A DNA stretch of 15,658 nucleotides, taken from assembly GCA_012735285.1 (NCBI GenBank), contig JAAYHT010000253.1, positions 1-15,658 on the forward strand. The letters are read 5' to 3'. The position numbers and the translations under genes were made by a program. Within the stretch, counting starts at the first letter, position 1, and every line of letters begins with the position of its first letter. Source of the stretch: Clostridiales bacterium. GTDB lineage: Bacteria; Bacillota; Clostridia; Peptostreptococcales; Anaerovoracaceae. This document shows, one piece after another, positions 1 to 7,451 of the stretch. The notes beneath the pieces were generated by a model, which did no database searches, was not told the DNA's origin, and saw only the letters and a list, made by a program, of their open reading frames with translations.

Positions 1-1167
1 ATAGAAAAAGTAGGTAAGGAAAATGTAGCAAATGCAACTGTCGGCTCCTTATTAGACGACGATGGCAACCTTGTTATCTTATCCTCTGTACTCGAAGTTT
101 TAAAAGATCTTAACCCTTTAGACTATGCTGAGTATGCACCTATTGCAGGTGTTCCCAAATATCTAGAATCAGTTAAAAAGGCTGTTTTTATGGATTATGA
201 ACCTGAAGTATATATCGAAGCTGTTGCAACACCAGGTGGCACAGGTGCGATTCGCAATGCAATACAAAACTATACAAAAAGAGGAGATACTATTCTAACA
301 TCCGATTGGTATTGGAGCCCATACAATACTATTACTCAAGAATTAGAACGCAAGTTAGATACCTACACACTATTCGATGATAACAATAATTTCAACCATC
401 AAGCCTTTGAAAATAAACTTAATGAAATTATGTCACAGCAGGACAGAACAGTTGTAATCATCAATACACCATCCCATAATCCTACTGGTTATTCACTCAC
501 TTTAAAAGACTGGGATTGTGTAATCGATGCTGCAAAGAAAATAGCTGCAGATGAAACTAAGAAAATAGTATTGCTAGTTGATATTGCATACATCGATTTT
601 GCAGGGGATGCGAAAAAATCTCGCGAGTTTATACCTAAATTAACCAACTTGCCTGATAATATACTTCCCTTAATATGCTATAGCATGTCAAAGAGCTTTA
701 CCCTCTATGGTATGCGAGGTGGTGCACTGATCTGTATGTCACCGAATAAGCAAATAACAGATGAATTTAAACTAGTAAACAGCTTTTCTTGTAGAGGAAC
801 CTGGTCAAATTGCAATAGATCTGCTATGATTACATTGAGCAATATTTACGAAGATGAATCATTGCTCAATAAGGTAGTAAAAGAGAGGGAAGCAGCCCTA
901 TCCATGCTACAAGCTCGTGGAAAAGCCTTTATGGAGAATGCTGAGAAATTTGGACTGAGCACCTGTCCATACGATGCAGGATTCTTCGTAATCGTAAGGT
1001 GTGATAATCCTGATGCTGTAGCTGAGGAACTTTTTAAGGATGGAATATTCACCGTACCTTTTGGTGGCAGAGGCTTAAGAATTTCAATCGCATCAATATC
1101 TGAAACTTGGTGCTCCTTGCTTCCTGAAAAAATAGACAGTGCAATAAGGAAAGTTAATGCAAACTAA
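1..1167 (+). CDS. Class I/II PLP-dependent aminotransferase, aspartate/aromatic type (5' end cut by window)
   Basis: The frame is open from base 1, so the gene starts to the left of the window; the first ATG at 190 lies inside the fold and is not the start. About 388 residues are visible, and the family is usually near 400-430, so only a short N-terminal piece is missing. Visible motifs are the glycine-rich TPGGTGAIRN cofactor-phosphate segment, the substrate-loop N-P-T-G in SHNPTGYS, the D-x-A-Y segment DIAYIDF, the PLP lysine in YSMSKSFTLYGMRGG (Lys codon at 691-693), and the C-terminal GLRISIAS arginine that binds the substrate carboxylate. The GMRGG form after the lysine resembles the AspC/TyrB subgroup. 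It should transfer an amino group between an amino acid and a 2-oxoacid in the cytoplasm. Aspartate or aromatic substrates are inferred from family resemblance only. It is followed after 12 bases by the thioesterase-like gene. Confidence 0.85.
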   Translation: MEKVGKENVANATVGSLLDDDGNLVILSSVLEVLKDLNPLDYAEYAPIAGVPKYLESVKKAVFMDYEPEVYIEAVATPGGTGAIRNAIQNYTKRGDTILTSDWYWSPYNTITQELERKLDTYTLFDDNNNFNHQAFENKLNEIMSQQDRTVVIINTPSHNPTGYSLTLKDWDCVIDAAKKIAADETKKIVLLVDIAYIDFAGDAKKSREFIPKLTNLPDNILPLICYSMSKSFTLYGMRGGALICMSPNKQITDEFKLVNSFSCRGTWSNCNRSAMITLSNIYEDESLLNKVVKEREAALSMLQARGKAFMENAEKFGLSTCPYDAGFFVIVRCDNPDAVAEELFKDGIFTVPFGGRGLRISIASISETWCSLLPEKIDSAIRKVNAN

Positions 1168-1179
1168 AGGACTGGGTTT

Positions 1180-1929
1180 ATGAGTATCGAAAAATTAGAA
1201 GAACACACTTATGTACACGAACTAGAAGTTGAAGTTGCTTATTTAAATGAAAATCTAGTATTGAAACCTAGCGCCTACCAGGCGCTATTTGCTCAACTAG
1301 CCGAAAACCATTTATCTTTTTTGGGTTTCGGAGCCAATGAAACTTTAAAACATGATTTAGCATGGGTCCTTATATCAATATCAATTGAAGTTAATAAGCC
1401 TATAACTAGCTGTATGAAGCTATACGCTAATACATGGTATTCTCAGCGCAAAGGCCCATATTATCGCCGCGAATTAATCTTCTATAACGATAAAAAGGAA
1501 GTAATGTTTAAGGGAAGTACCTTTTCAATACTTATGAACGTTAAGGATAGAAGCGTGTATAGGAAAAAGGAACTTCCTTTCCCCCTTACTACTCCTTACC
1601 CTAACTTTTGCGTAGAGGCCAGCCCTCATTTTAGGGATATTATTAAATTTGATGCCGTTGAAACAAGGAAGGTATTAAACAGCCATATCGATAGCTATGG
1701 ACATGTTAACAACCGCTATTATGGCGATTTTGCCTATGATGCTTTCAACGAAGAAGAAAAGAAAAGGCTTAGTCAGTTAAAACGAATAGACTTTTATTTC
1801 AAATCAGAGATGCGTCTTAATGATTGTTTTGTGATTAATAAAGCAACGGACCAGAATCAGATAGTTATTCAGGGATATAAGAATACTAAAGGCGATGTCT
1901 CTTTCGATATTGTATTTAAATTTAATTAA
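1180..1929 (+). CDS. Acyl-ACP thioesterase-like double-hotdog protein
   Basis: The 249-residue protein fits a bacterial acyl-ACP thioesterase (FatA/FatB-like) with two hotdog domains. The N-terminal half has the conserved tryptophan in AWVLISISIEV (about residues 61-71), the T-W pair in YANTWYSQRKG (85-86), and the R-R-E / G-S-T-F strand pattern. The second domain carries IDSYGHVNNRYY (170-181). Plant and many bacterial acyl-ACP thioesterases show D-x-N-x-H-V-N-N here; this protein has Tyr173 where the asparagine sits. The D-x-Y-G-H-V-N-N form is common in single-hotdog acyl-CoA thioesterases, so activity is plausible but the substrate is uncertain. Expected reaction: hydrolysis of an acyl thioester in the cytoplasm. 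The ATG at 1180 is preceded by AAAGG at 1166-1170. It sits between the aminotransferase and a gene of unknown function, probably in one transcript. Confidence 0.7.
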   Translation: MSIEKLEEHTYVHELEVEVAYLNENLVLKPSAYQALFAQLAENHLSFLGFGANETLKHDLAWVLISISIEVNKPITSCMKLYANTWYSQRKGPYYRRELIFYNDKKEVMFKGSTFSILMNVKDRSVYRKKELPFPLTTPYPNFCVEASPHFRDIIKFDAVETRKVLNSHIDSYGHVNNRYYGDFAYDAFNEEEKKRLSQLKRIDFYFKSEMRLNDCFVINKATDQNQIVIQGYKNTKGDVSFDIVFKFN

Positions 1930-1944
1930 TATGATGGGTGAAAA

Positions 1945-2427
1945 ATGAATACCATAACAATATCAAATGATTTATTGAATAAGGAATTAAAAGACACTAT
2001 TCTTTCTTATGCCAAACCCTATGTTGAAGATTTTCACATAGAATTCAAAGAAGGCTATATTTTTCTTGATCTTTACCTTCAGGTTAAGGCTTTGGGACCA
2101 ATCTTGGCAAAATATAGGCTTAAAGTTTTAGATTTTAACTTTAATTCTTTGGAACATACTTTAAAATTATCTTATTCAGAAACCGTTAAATCAACAGGTA
2201 ATGTTGCGCAGAGTATGATGGTAAAATTAATTGGGTTGAGATCGCAAACATTTTTACAAACAGCAGTTGAAATGCTTAATCGCCCAGCTATTAGAGCAAA
2301 TGATAAAAGCTGCTCTATAGATTTAGAACAGCTTATCAATATCCCTGATGTTTTATCTATGCTGAATATCAAGTATATAGACAGTCGTGATGATTGCTTG
2401 CAATTATCCTTTGGTATAGATATCTAG
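1945..2427 (+). CDS. Hypothetical protein, 160 residues
   Basis: I do not recognise this family. The protein is short and soluble-looking, with no signal peptide or membrane segment. It is dominated by alternating hydrophobic/polar strands (for example IEFKEGYIFLDLYLQVKA near residues 32-49) and ends with SIDLEQLINIP, a short helix, and a further strand rich in aspartate. This pattern is loosely reminiscent of TULIP/LmeA-like beta-rich lipid-binding proteins, but that is only an impression. The start follows the thioesterase stop by 15 bases, with a weak GATGGGTG ribosome binding site, so it is probably co-transcribed with the two genes before it. Its stop codon overlaps the stop of the opposite-strand ACT gene. 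Base composition is like its neighbours, with no sign of transfer. Confidence 0.65.
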   Translation: MNTITISNDLLNKELKDTILSYAKPYVEDFHIEFKEGYIFLDLYLQVKALGPILAKYRLKVLDFNFNSLEHTLKLSYSETVKSTGNVAQSMMVKLIGLRSQTFLQTAVEMLNRPAIRANDKSCSIDLEQLINIPDVLSMLNIKYIDSRDDCLQLSFGIDI

Positions 2428-2855
2428 TCTGGCAATATCTCTTTTATGTTAATAACTTTTATTCCATTCTCGCAAAGTACTCTAGCGGCCTTTTCCAACT
2501 CATTTATCTTTAGTACAAAGAAAGGCATTAGATCCTGTCTCATGACAAAACTGTAGGTGTACTCTACGTTGAAATCGTTATTGGCAAGTATCTCAAACAA
2601 CTCATGAAGGCTTCCTGTCCTGTCTTCAGGTTCTACAACTATCACTTTACTTATCTTAGCTACAAACCCCTCTTCATTGAGAACCTTTACAGCTTTATCC
2701 GGTTGATCAACTATCGTTCTTAGTATTCCATACTCTGCGGTGTCGAAAGCTACTATAGCACGAATATCAATATTATGCTTTAAAAAGAGCCTGGTCACCT
2801 TTTCCAAATGACCCTTTTGGTTCGGTAGGAATATAGAGATCTGTTTAATATACAT
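2424..2855 (-). CDS. Tandem ACT-domain protein
   Basis: The 143-residue protein consists of two ACT domains. The first begins IKQISIFLPNQKGHLEKVTRLF (residues about 3-66) and the second begins VVEPEDRTGSLHELFEIL (about 73-143). Each shows the typical strand, then N/R-x-G, then long-helix start. ACT domains bind small ligands, often amino acids, and regulate partner enzymes. Proteins of this size with two ACT domains are commonly encoded beside phenylacetate-CoA ligase genes in anaerobes, as here. The ATG lies one base after the paaK stop, with a GGAG-type ribosome binding site inside paaK, so the two are translationally coupled. Sensing of an aromatic amino acid or acid is inferred from this partner and not visible in the sequence. 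It is probably the last gene of the pspC-paaK-ACT unit. Confidence 0.88.
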   Translation of the reverse strand: MYIKQISIFLPNQKGHLEKVTRLFLKHNIDIRAIVAFDTAEYGILRTIVDQPDKAVKVLNEEGFVAKISKVIVVEPEDRTGSLHELFEILANNDFNVEYTYSFVMRQDLMPFFVLKINELEKAARVLCENGIKVINIKEILPD

Positions 2856-2856
2856 A

Positions 2857-4170
2857 CTACTTCTCTCCTCTCAAATCAATAACCCTTTTAGCCTTACCTT
2901 CAAATCTTGCGAGTGTTCTGGGCTCCACCAGATTAACCTTAGCATCTATCCCCAGAATACTGCGCAGACGTTCCCTGATATTTTGATTCAAGCTCTCTAA
3001 GCGCTGGAAAGATTCAAGTACATCAGCATCCGCAAGCTCTACATCTACCTCTATCTTATCTAAATAACCCTGTTTATAGACCTTAATTTGGTAATGGGGT
3101 CCTATACCTTCACTATTTAGCAATACCTCTTCAATCTGGGACGGGAATACATTAACTCCTCCTAATATCAGCATATCGTCTGAACGCCCTTGTATCTTAT
3201 CTATCCTTACAGTTGTGCGTCCACATTCACACTTGTCATAGTTAAGTGAAGTGATATCCCCTGTCCTATATCTTAAAACAGGGAGTGCCTCCTTTGTAAT
3301 AGTTGTGATTACAAGTTCACCAACTTCTCCTTCTCCCAGTACCTCTCCAGTATCGGGGTCAATAATTTCAGGTATAAAGTGGTCTTCATTTATATGCATA
3401 CCCTTTAATACTTGACATTCACCTGATACTCCAGGTCCAATTAATTCACTCATGCCATAGTTTTCAGTGGCCAGTATACCCCAGGCTTCTTCTAGTTCAC
3501 AACGCATTGCTTCAGTTGAACCTTCGCCTCCAAACAGCCCGTATTTAAGTTTTAAATCTTTTTTAGGGTCAATTCCCATTTCTTTAGCCACTTCAGCCAT
3601 ATGCAATGCATATGAAGGTGTACTTATAAGGGCTGTTGAACCAAAGTCCTTCATAATCATTATCTGTCTTTTGGTGTTTCCACTCGACATTGGAATTACC
3701 GATGCCCCGATATGCTCAAGCCCTTGATGAAGGCCAAAAGCTCCGGTAAAAAGTCCATAACCAAAAGAAATTTGAGCAATATCTTCATCGGTGACTCCTA
3801 CCATAGTTACAATTCTTGCAATTAGTTCCTTCCAGGTTTCCATATCATTTTTAGTGTAACCTACAACTGTAGGCTTTCCTGTCGTACCTGAAGATGCATG
3901 AAAGCGTACAATTTGTTTTGTGGGAACGGCAAAAAGGCCAAAGGGGTAATTCTCTCTGAAATCCTCCTTTACTGTGAAAGGTATCCTCCTGATGTCTTCT
4001 AGACTTTTTATATCACCTGGCTCAACACCGCTATCTTGTAGCTTTTTTCTATAATATGGAACATTTTCATATACTCTTTTTACGGTTTCTTTTAATCTTT
4101 CAAGCTGAATAGCTCTATACTGTTCCCTATCTAGTTTTTCGTTTTCGCTCCAAATTCTAAACTTGTCCAT
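2857..4170 (-). CDS. paaK: Phenylacetate-CoA ligase
   Basis: The 437-residue length matches the PaaK family. This adenylate-forming enzyme converts an arylacetate, ATP and CoA to arylacetyl-CoA, AMP and pyrophosphate in the cytoplasm. Visible motifs are the P-loop FHASSGTTGKPTVVGYT (about residues 90-106), FGGEGSTEAMR, the adenylate motif ATENYGMSE, YRTGDIT, the hinge region RIDKIQGRSDDM, and GGVNVFPSQIEEVL, which opens the C-terminal AMP-binding_C_2 domain. The N-terminal W-S-E-N-E-K and PYYRKKL are typical of the family. The ATG at 4170 has only a distant AAAGGA (about 15 bases upstream), so translation may rely partly on read-through from the pspC-type gene, which ends 21 bases before. Neighbours suggest a role in aromatic amino acid catabolism, but no indolepyruvate oxidoreductase genes are present in the window. 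Confidence 0.95.
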   Translation of the reverse strand: MDKFRIWSENEKLDREQYRAIQLERLKETVKRVYENVPYYRKKLQDSGVEPGDIKSLEDIRRIPFTVKEDFRENYPFGLFAVPTKQIVRFHASSGTTGKPTVVGYTKNDMETWKELIARIVTMVGVTDEDIAQISFGYGLFTGAFGLHQGLEHIGASVIPMSSGNTKRQIMIMKDFGSTALISTPSYALHMAEVAKEMGIDPKKDLKLKYGLFGGEGSTEAMRCELEEAWGILATENYGMSELIGPGVSGECQVLKGMHINEDHFIPEIIDPDTGEVLGEGEVGELVITTITKEALPVLRYRTGDITSLNYDKCECGRTTVRIDKIQGRSDDMLILGGVNVFPSQIEEVLLNSEGIGPHYQIKVYKQGYLDKIEVDVELADADVLESFQRLESLNQNIRERLRSILGIDAKVNLVEPRTLARFEGKAKRVIDLRGEK

Positions 4171-4191
4171 TTGTTTTCTATTTAGTCCTTT

Positions 4192-4584
4192 CTATTTTGT
4201 CCTTTTTATAATAAAATAAATGCCTGCTGCTATCAGAATTACAGCTAATACAATTTCTCTAGGTATCCAAGGGATATAATTTCTAAATAGCAAAAAGGCT
4301 CCTAATAATATCAAAATGATTCCAAGGACTATTGGTCCCTTTCGATCATTGCTGCCCCTGCTAACCTGCTCGTAATCCACAGAATAGTCAGGGTCTTTAC
4401 TTATGTCGGGAATCACAATTGCAGCAATTATATAAGCAATAATTCCTGCACCACCCATAAGAGTAAAAACCACTAATAATAGGCGTACTATAACTGGATC
4501 GATATCGAAGTATTCTCCAAATCCCCCGCATACGCCTAATAGCACCCTGTTATTTCTAGATCTATATAGTTTCTTTCCCAACAC
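4192..4584 (-). CDS. PspC-domain membrane protein
   Basis: The N-terminal 60 residues are a PspC domain: KKLYRSRNNRVLLGVCGG, then FGEYFDIDPVIVRLL, then a membrane helix with the family's GGAGIIAYIIAAIVIP ending. A hydrophilic linker (about residues 62-80) precedes two further hydrophobic helices near 82-100 and 107-126 and a lysine-rich tail, giving a small multi-pass protein. PspC proteins are linked to envelope-stress responses in some bacteria; a stress role here is inferred. The start is non-ATG. GTG at 4584 lies four bases from AGGAGG, while the TTG at 4581 lies seven bases away and may be the better start, which would shorten the protein by one residue. It is the first gene of a leftward unit with paaK and the ACT gene, although their functions look unrelated. 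Confidence 0.9.
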   Translation of the reverse strand: MLGKKLYRSRNNRVLLGVCGGFGEYFDIDPVIVRLLLVVFTLMGGAGIIAYIIAAIVIPDISKDPDYSVDYEQVSRGSNDRKGPIVLGIILILLGAFLLFRNYIPWIPREIVLAVILIAAGIYFIIKRTK

Positions 4585-4608
4585 ACTGCCTCCTAGTATA
4601 ATAAAAAT

Positions 4609-4637
4609 ATTATATCACTTTTTGACGCCAGTGTACA
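4609..4637 (-). promoter_or_regulatory. Candidate sigma-A promoter for pspC-paaK-ACT unit
   Basis: Read on the minus strand, a perfect TATAAT (4609-4614) follows TGTACA (4632-4637) with a 17-base spacer. The -35 element matches the TTGACA consensus at four of six positions. The predicted start of transcription falls just upstream of the AGGAGG of the pspC-type gene. Found by eye only. Confidence 0.4.
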
Positions 4638-4651
4638 CAATCGGATTCGAG

Positions 4652-4666
4652 ATTGATATTATCAAT
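4652..4666. promoter_or_regulatory. Perfect 15-bp palindrome, candidate operator
   Basis: ATTGATA-T-TATCAAT is a perfect dyad with 7-base arms in the divergent region between the pspC-type gene and yedF. Its right arm overlaps the candidate -35 element for yedF, the usual place for a repressor site. No regulator gene lies next to it, and the site is AT-rich, so chance is possible. Confidence 0.35.
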
Positions 4667-4687
4667 ATTTATGCTTTATCATATACT
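4659..4687 (+). promoter_or_regulatory. Candidate sigma-A promoter for yedF-DUF3343
   Basis: TTATCA (4659-4664) and TATACT (4682-4687) are separated by 17 bases, matching consensus at four and five of six positions. This would give a leader of roughly 70 bases before the yedF ATG at 4763. The surrounding DNA is very AT-rich, so other placements are possible. Confidence 0.35.
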
Positions 4688-4762
4688 AATTAACAATTTT
4701 ACTCTAAACATACTCTATGTTAATATTTAGGTATTAGATAATAATCAATTCAGGAGATTGAT

Positions 4763-5344
4763 ATGAGTGAAATAATAGATGCACGCGGAAAAAACTGTCC
4801 TATCCCCGTAATAATGGCTAAAAAAGAAATAGATGATAATATTGATTCTTTTGCTGTGCTTGTAGATAACGAAACGGCAGTTGAAAACCTAAAAAGACTT
4901 GCTAATAATAGCGGTTATCAGGTTAAAATTACTGAAGACAATTCAGATTTCAAAGTCGAGTTCACAAAAGAAGCAAGTACAGTTGATGAAGCTGAAAGTA
5001 AATCTGAAAAAACCTGGGCTGTATTCGTAGGCAGGAAAGGTATTGGAGATGGCGATATAGAACTAGGCTCATCTCTATTGAAAATGTTCTTTTATACCCT
5101 TACCCAGGACGAAAACATACCTAGCTACATCCTTTTTATGAATGACGGTGTAAAGGTCACTACTGATAATGATCAGGTTATTGAACAGTTAAAAATATTA
5201 AGCGAAATGGGTGTAGAAATACTGGTCTGCGGTACATGCTTAAATTACTATAATATCACTGATAAATTAATGATTGGCACTGTAAGTAATATGTATGATA
5301 TAGTCAATGCTATGAAGACTGTAGATAAGGTTATTACCCTTTAG
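4763..5344 (+). CDS. yedF: Sulfurtransferase-like selenium metabolism protein YedF
   Basis: The 193-residue length and two-domain layout match YedF. Residues 1-70 form a TusA/SirA-like domain: IDARGKNCPIPV holds the C-P-x-P motif (Cys12, Pro13, Pro15), whose cysteine carries sulfur or selenium in this fold. After a short acidic linker (about 71-82), residues 84-193 form a DsrE-like domain with FVGRKGIGDGDIELGSSLLKMFFYTL and a C-G-T-C pair (Cys156, Cys159). YedF is a marker of selenium use in many bacteria, but its exact reaction is not settled. The ATG has CAGGAG at 4751-4756. The DUF3343 gene follows after 8 bases. selD, selA and selB are not in the window, so selenium use by this organism is inferred from the pair. 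Confidence 0.9.
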   Translation: MSEIIDARGKNCPIPVIMAKKEIDDNIDSFAVLVDNETAVENLKRLANNSGYQVKITEDNSDFKVEFTKEASTVDEAESKSEKTWAVFVGRKGIGDGDIELGSSLLKMFFYTLTQDENIPSYILFMNDGVKVTTDNDQVIEQLKILSEMGVEILVCGTCLNYYNITDKLMIGTVSNMYDIVNAMKTVDKVITL

Positions 5345-5352
5345 AGAGAACT

Positions 5353-5604
5353 ATGGAGTACTACGTAATTACATTTGAAAGCACCCATGCTGCTATTACT
5401 ATTGAAAGATCACTAAAGAAAAAATTTAAGATCACAATTCTGCCTACTCCAAGAGAAATTTCTCATGGATGCGGCATCGCTATACGTTTTTCAACTGAAG
5501 ATTTTGATGCAATAAAGGAGCAACTGCAAAGCTTCCCAATAGATGAGAAAATGTACAGTATATATCAATTTACTAAGGGAGAGTACAAACAAATTACTTG
5601 GTAA
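5353..5604 (+). CDS. DUF3343 protein (putative Se/S carrier-like)
   Basis: This 83-residue protein belongs to the DUF3343 family. It starts with a YYVITFESTHAAI strand-helix, followed by IERSLKKKFKITILPTPREIS and the family's conserved H-G-C-G-I-A-I segment with Cys40. The short globular fold with a single conserved cysteine fits a small carrier that takes a sulfur or selenium atom from YedF, but that role is inferred. The start at 5353 is 8 bases after the yedF stop, with GAGAGAA as a modest ribosome binding site. The gene ends directly before a strong hairpin, so this is a two-gene operon. Confidence 0.85.
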   Translation: MEYYVITFESTHAAITIERSLKKKFKITILPTPREISHGCGIAIRFSTEDFDAIKEQLQSFPIDEKMYSIYQFTKGEYKQITW

Positions 5605-5606
5605 AC

Positions 5607-5638
5607 AAGAAAGTCCCACAAATGCGTGGGACTTTCTT
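5607..5638. terminator. Bidirectional intrinsic terminator
   Basis: A perfect 13-bp stem, AAGAAAGTCCCAC and GTGGGACTTTCTT, closes a 6-base loop (AAATGC) three bases after the DUF3343 stop. T residues in the 3' arm and the following TATATAT make it suitable for the plus strand. The mirror-image arm with TTTACC beyond it can serve the minus-strand dehydrogenase operon, whose last gene ends at 5670. Confidence 0.85.
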
Positions 5639-5669
5639 ATATATATAATTGAGAAGAAAACTGAAAAGC

Positions 5670-7439
5670 TTATAAGAAGTGGATTGCTTTGTCTAATGCA
5701 GCATTGAAAGCTTCATGGAATACTTCTGAAACAGTTGGATGTGGATGAATTGCCATAGCAGCTTCATCTAATGTAGACTCTAGCTTCATGCCCAGTACTG
5801 CTTCTGCAATCATATCTGTAGCATGCAAGCAATACAGATGCACTCCAACGATTTCATTGTATTTAGCTTCGGCTATTACTTTAATAAAGCCTCTTTCGTC
5901 TCCTGCAACCTTTGATTTTCCATTAGCAAGCATTGGGAACTTACCAACTTTGATTTCGCCATACTTTTCTCTAGCCTCGTCTTCAGTTAATCCAGCACTT
6001 GCTATTTCAGGTTGTATATAGATACATGATGGAATCTTATCATATTCCATAACAGTATTCTTTCCACAGATGTTTTCTACTGCAACAATACCTTCCATAG
6101 ATGCAACGTGAGCTAGCATTGCCTTGCCGTTAACGTCACCTATTGCATAGATATTGTCTACAGAAGTTCTCATGTGTTCATCTGTAACAATTGCACCTTT
6201 GCTATCAAGCTTAATTCCAAGCTCGTCACATGGTACACCCTTTAATGAAGGAGTTCTACCTGTCGCTATCAAGACGTTAGCAGTTTTAACTTCTTCAAGT
6301 TTGCCGTCTTTTTCAAATACAACAGCATCCTTTGTAACTTCTTTTACAGCTGCAGCTTCGTAAACATCAATACCCATCTTGCGCAGATGATCTGCTACTT
6401 GAGCACCGACTTCTTTATCTGTAGCTGTACGAAGTATTCTGCTACGGACGATTACTGTAACCTTGCAGCCAACACTTGCAAGGAAGTATGCAAACTCGAT
6501 AGCAATTACTCCGCCTCCAAGAACAACCATATTTTCTGGTATATAGTCAAGTTCTAAAATGTCGTCGCTGTTAAATACCTTCATAGCAGGATCAATTGGT
6601 ACATTCATACTGTCAATATCGGATCCTGTAGCTATGATCAGGTATTCTCCAGTAATTGTCTTGTCGCCAACAACTACAGTGTTCTTGTCTTTAATAACTC
6701 CTTCGCCTTGGAACTTGGTAACTCCGTTACCTCTGAGAAGGCCTTCTACACCAGCAACTAGCTGAGATATAATGCCCTTCTTTCTCTTCTGTAGGGCCTT
6801 CATATCAAGCTTAGCATTTGAAGTTTCTGCGTCAATAATACCGAAGTTGCTGCAACCTTTAACTTCCTTCAATGCTTCAGCACTTCTTAGGAAGGTCTTC
6901 GTGGGGATACAACCTCTGTTGAGGCATACTCCGCCCACAGTGTCCTTTTCTATAAGAGCGGTTTTCTTTCCTAATTGAGCCGCCTTTATAGCTGCGACGT
7001 ATCCGCCTGGGCCTCCACCAATTACGATTACATCGAAATCAAAACCTTTAGCTCCATCGGATTTTGCCTTAGCAGGCTCAGCTTTTGCTACCTTCTCTTC
7101 TGCTGGAGCAGGGCTTGCGGCTACTTCTTCAGCCTCTTCTTCTCCTAGTCCTGCCTTAAGCTGCTTTGTCGCATCTGCTACTACAGCAGCAACATCTTCG
7201 CCCTCATCTCCCACAACTGCTATTGGAAGAGTAACCTGAACAGCGTCTCCCTCTTCAATTAGGGTTTTGTGTAGAACTCCGTCCCTTGTTGCTTCAATAT
7301 CAATTGCAGTCTTGTCTGTTTCTACTGAGAATAAAGGTTCACCCTTTGTTATTTTATCTCCTTCGTTTTTATACCATTTAACTAATTTGCCCTCGTCCAT
7401 ATTAAAGCCTAGCTTGGGCATTATTATTACATCAGCCAT
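5670..7439 (-). CDS. lpdA: Dihydrolipoyl dehydrogenase (E3) with N-terminal lipoyl domain
   Basis: The 589-residue protein is a fusion of a lipoyl domain (about 1-78, lipoyl Lys43 in ETDKTAID), an Ala/Glu/Lys-rich flexible linker (about 99-132), and a full flavin disulfide reductase. The FAD site is VIVIGGGPGGYVAAI (about 137-151); the redox disulfide is Cys172-Cys177 in VCLNRGC; an NAD site is VVLGGGVIAIEFAYFLASVG; the second FAD motif is YAIGDVNGKAMLAH; the C-terminal catalytic H-P-H-P-T-V-S-E has His567 and Glu572. It reoxidises dihydrolipoyl groups of the complex with NAD. Lipoyl-bearing E3s occur in clostridial acetoin dehydrogenase operons (AcoL) and some pyruvate dehydrogenases. It starts 12 bases after the E2 stop, with a G-rich ribosome binding site overlapping that stop. 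It is the last gene of the operon. Its lipoyl domain is nearly identical to that of E2. Confidence 0.95.
   Translation of the reverse strand: MADVIIMPKLGFNMDEGKLVKWYKNEGDKITKGEPLFSVETDKTAIDIEATRDGVLHKTLIEEGDAVQVTLPIAVVGDEGEDVAAVVADATKQLKAGLGEEEAEEVAASPAPAEEKVAKAEPAKAKSDGAKGFDFDVIVIGGGPGGYVAAIKAAQLGKKTALIEKDTVGGVCLNRGCIPTKTFLRSAEALKEVKGCSNFGIIDAETSNAKLDMKALQKRKKGIISQLVAGVEGLLRGNGVTKFQGEGVIKDKNTVVVGDKTITGEYLIIATGSDIDSMNVPIDPAMKVFNSDDILELDYIPENMVVLGGGVIAIEFAYFLASVGCKVTVIVRSRILRTATDKEVGAQVADHLRKMGIDVYEAAAVKEVTKDAVVFEKDGKLEEVKTANVLIATGRTPSLKGVPCDELGIKLDSKGAIVTDEHMRTSVDNIYAIGDVNGKAMLAHVASMEGIVAVENICGKNTVMEYDKIPSCIYIQPEIASAGLTEDEAREKYGEIKVGKFPMLANGKSKVAGDERGFIKVIAEAKYNEIVGVHLYCLHATDMIAEAVLGMKLESTLDEAAMAIHPHPTVSEVFHEAFNAALDKAIHFL
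7143..7439 (-). repeat. Lipoyl-domain direct repeat, copy in E3 gene
   Basis: The first 99 codons of the E3 gene repeat the first 99 codons of the E2 gene (8565-8861). By my count the proteins differ at 9 of 99 positions, and the DNA shows long shared blocks, including third positions. This implies a recent duplication or continued gene conversion. Confidence 0.85.
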
Positions 7440-7451
7440 ATTCTATACCCC

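Noticed and set aside
190..1167. ATG at 190 as the start of the aminotransferase
   Set aside because: The frame is open to base 1 with family-like sequence (ANATVGSLLDDDGNLV), so the ATG is an internal methionine.
4585..4762. Riboswitch or small RNA gene in the divergent spacer
   Set aside because: Apart from promoters and one short palindrome, no multi-helix structure or terminator-antiterminator pair is visible.
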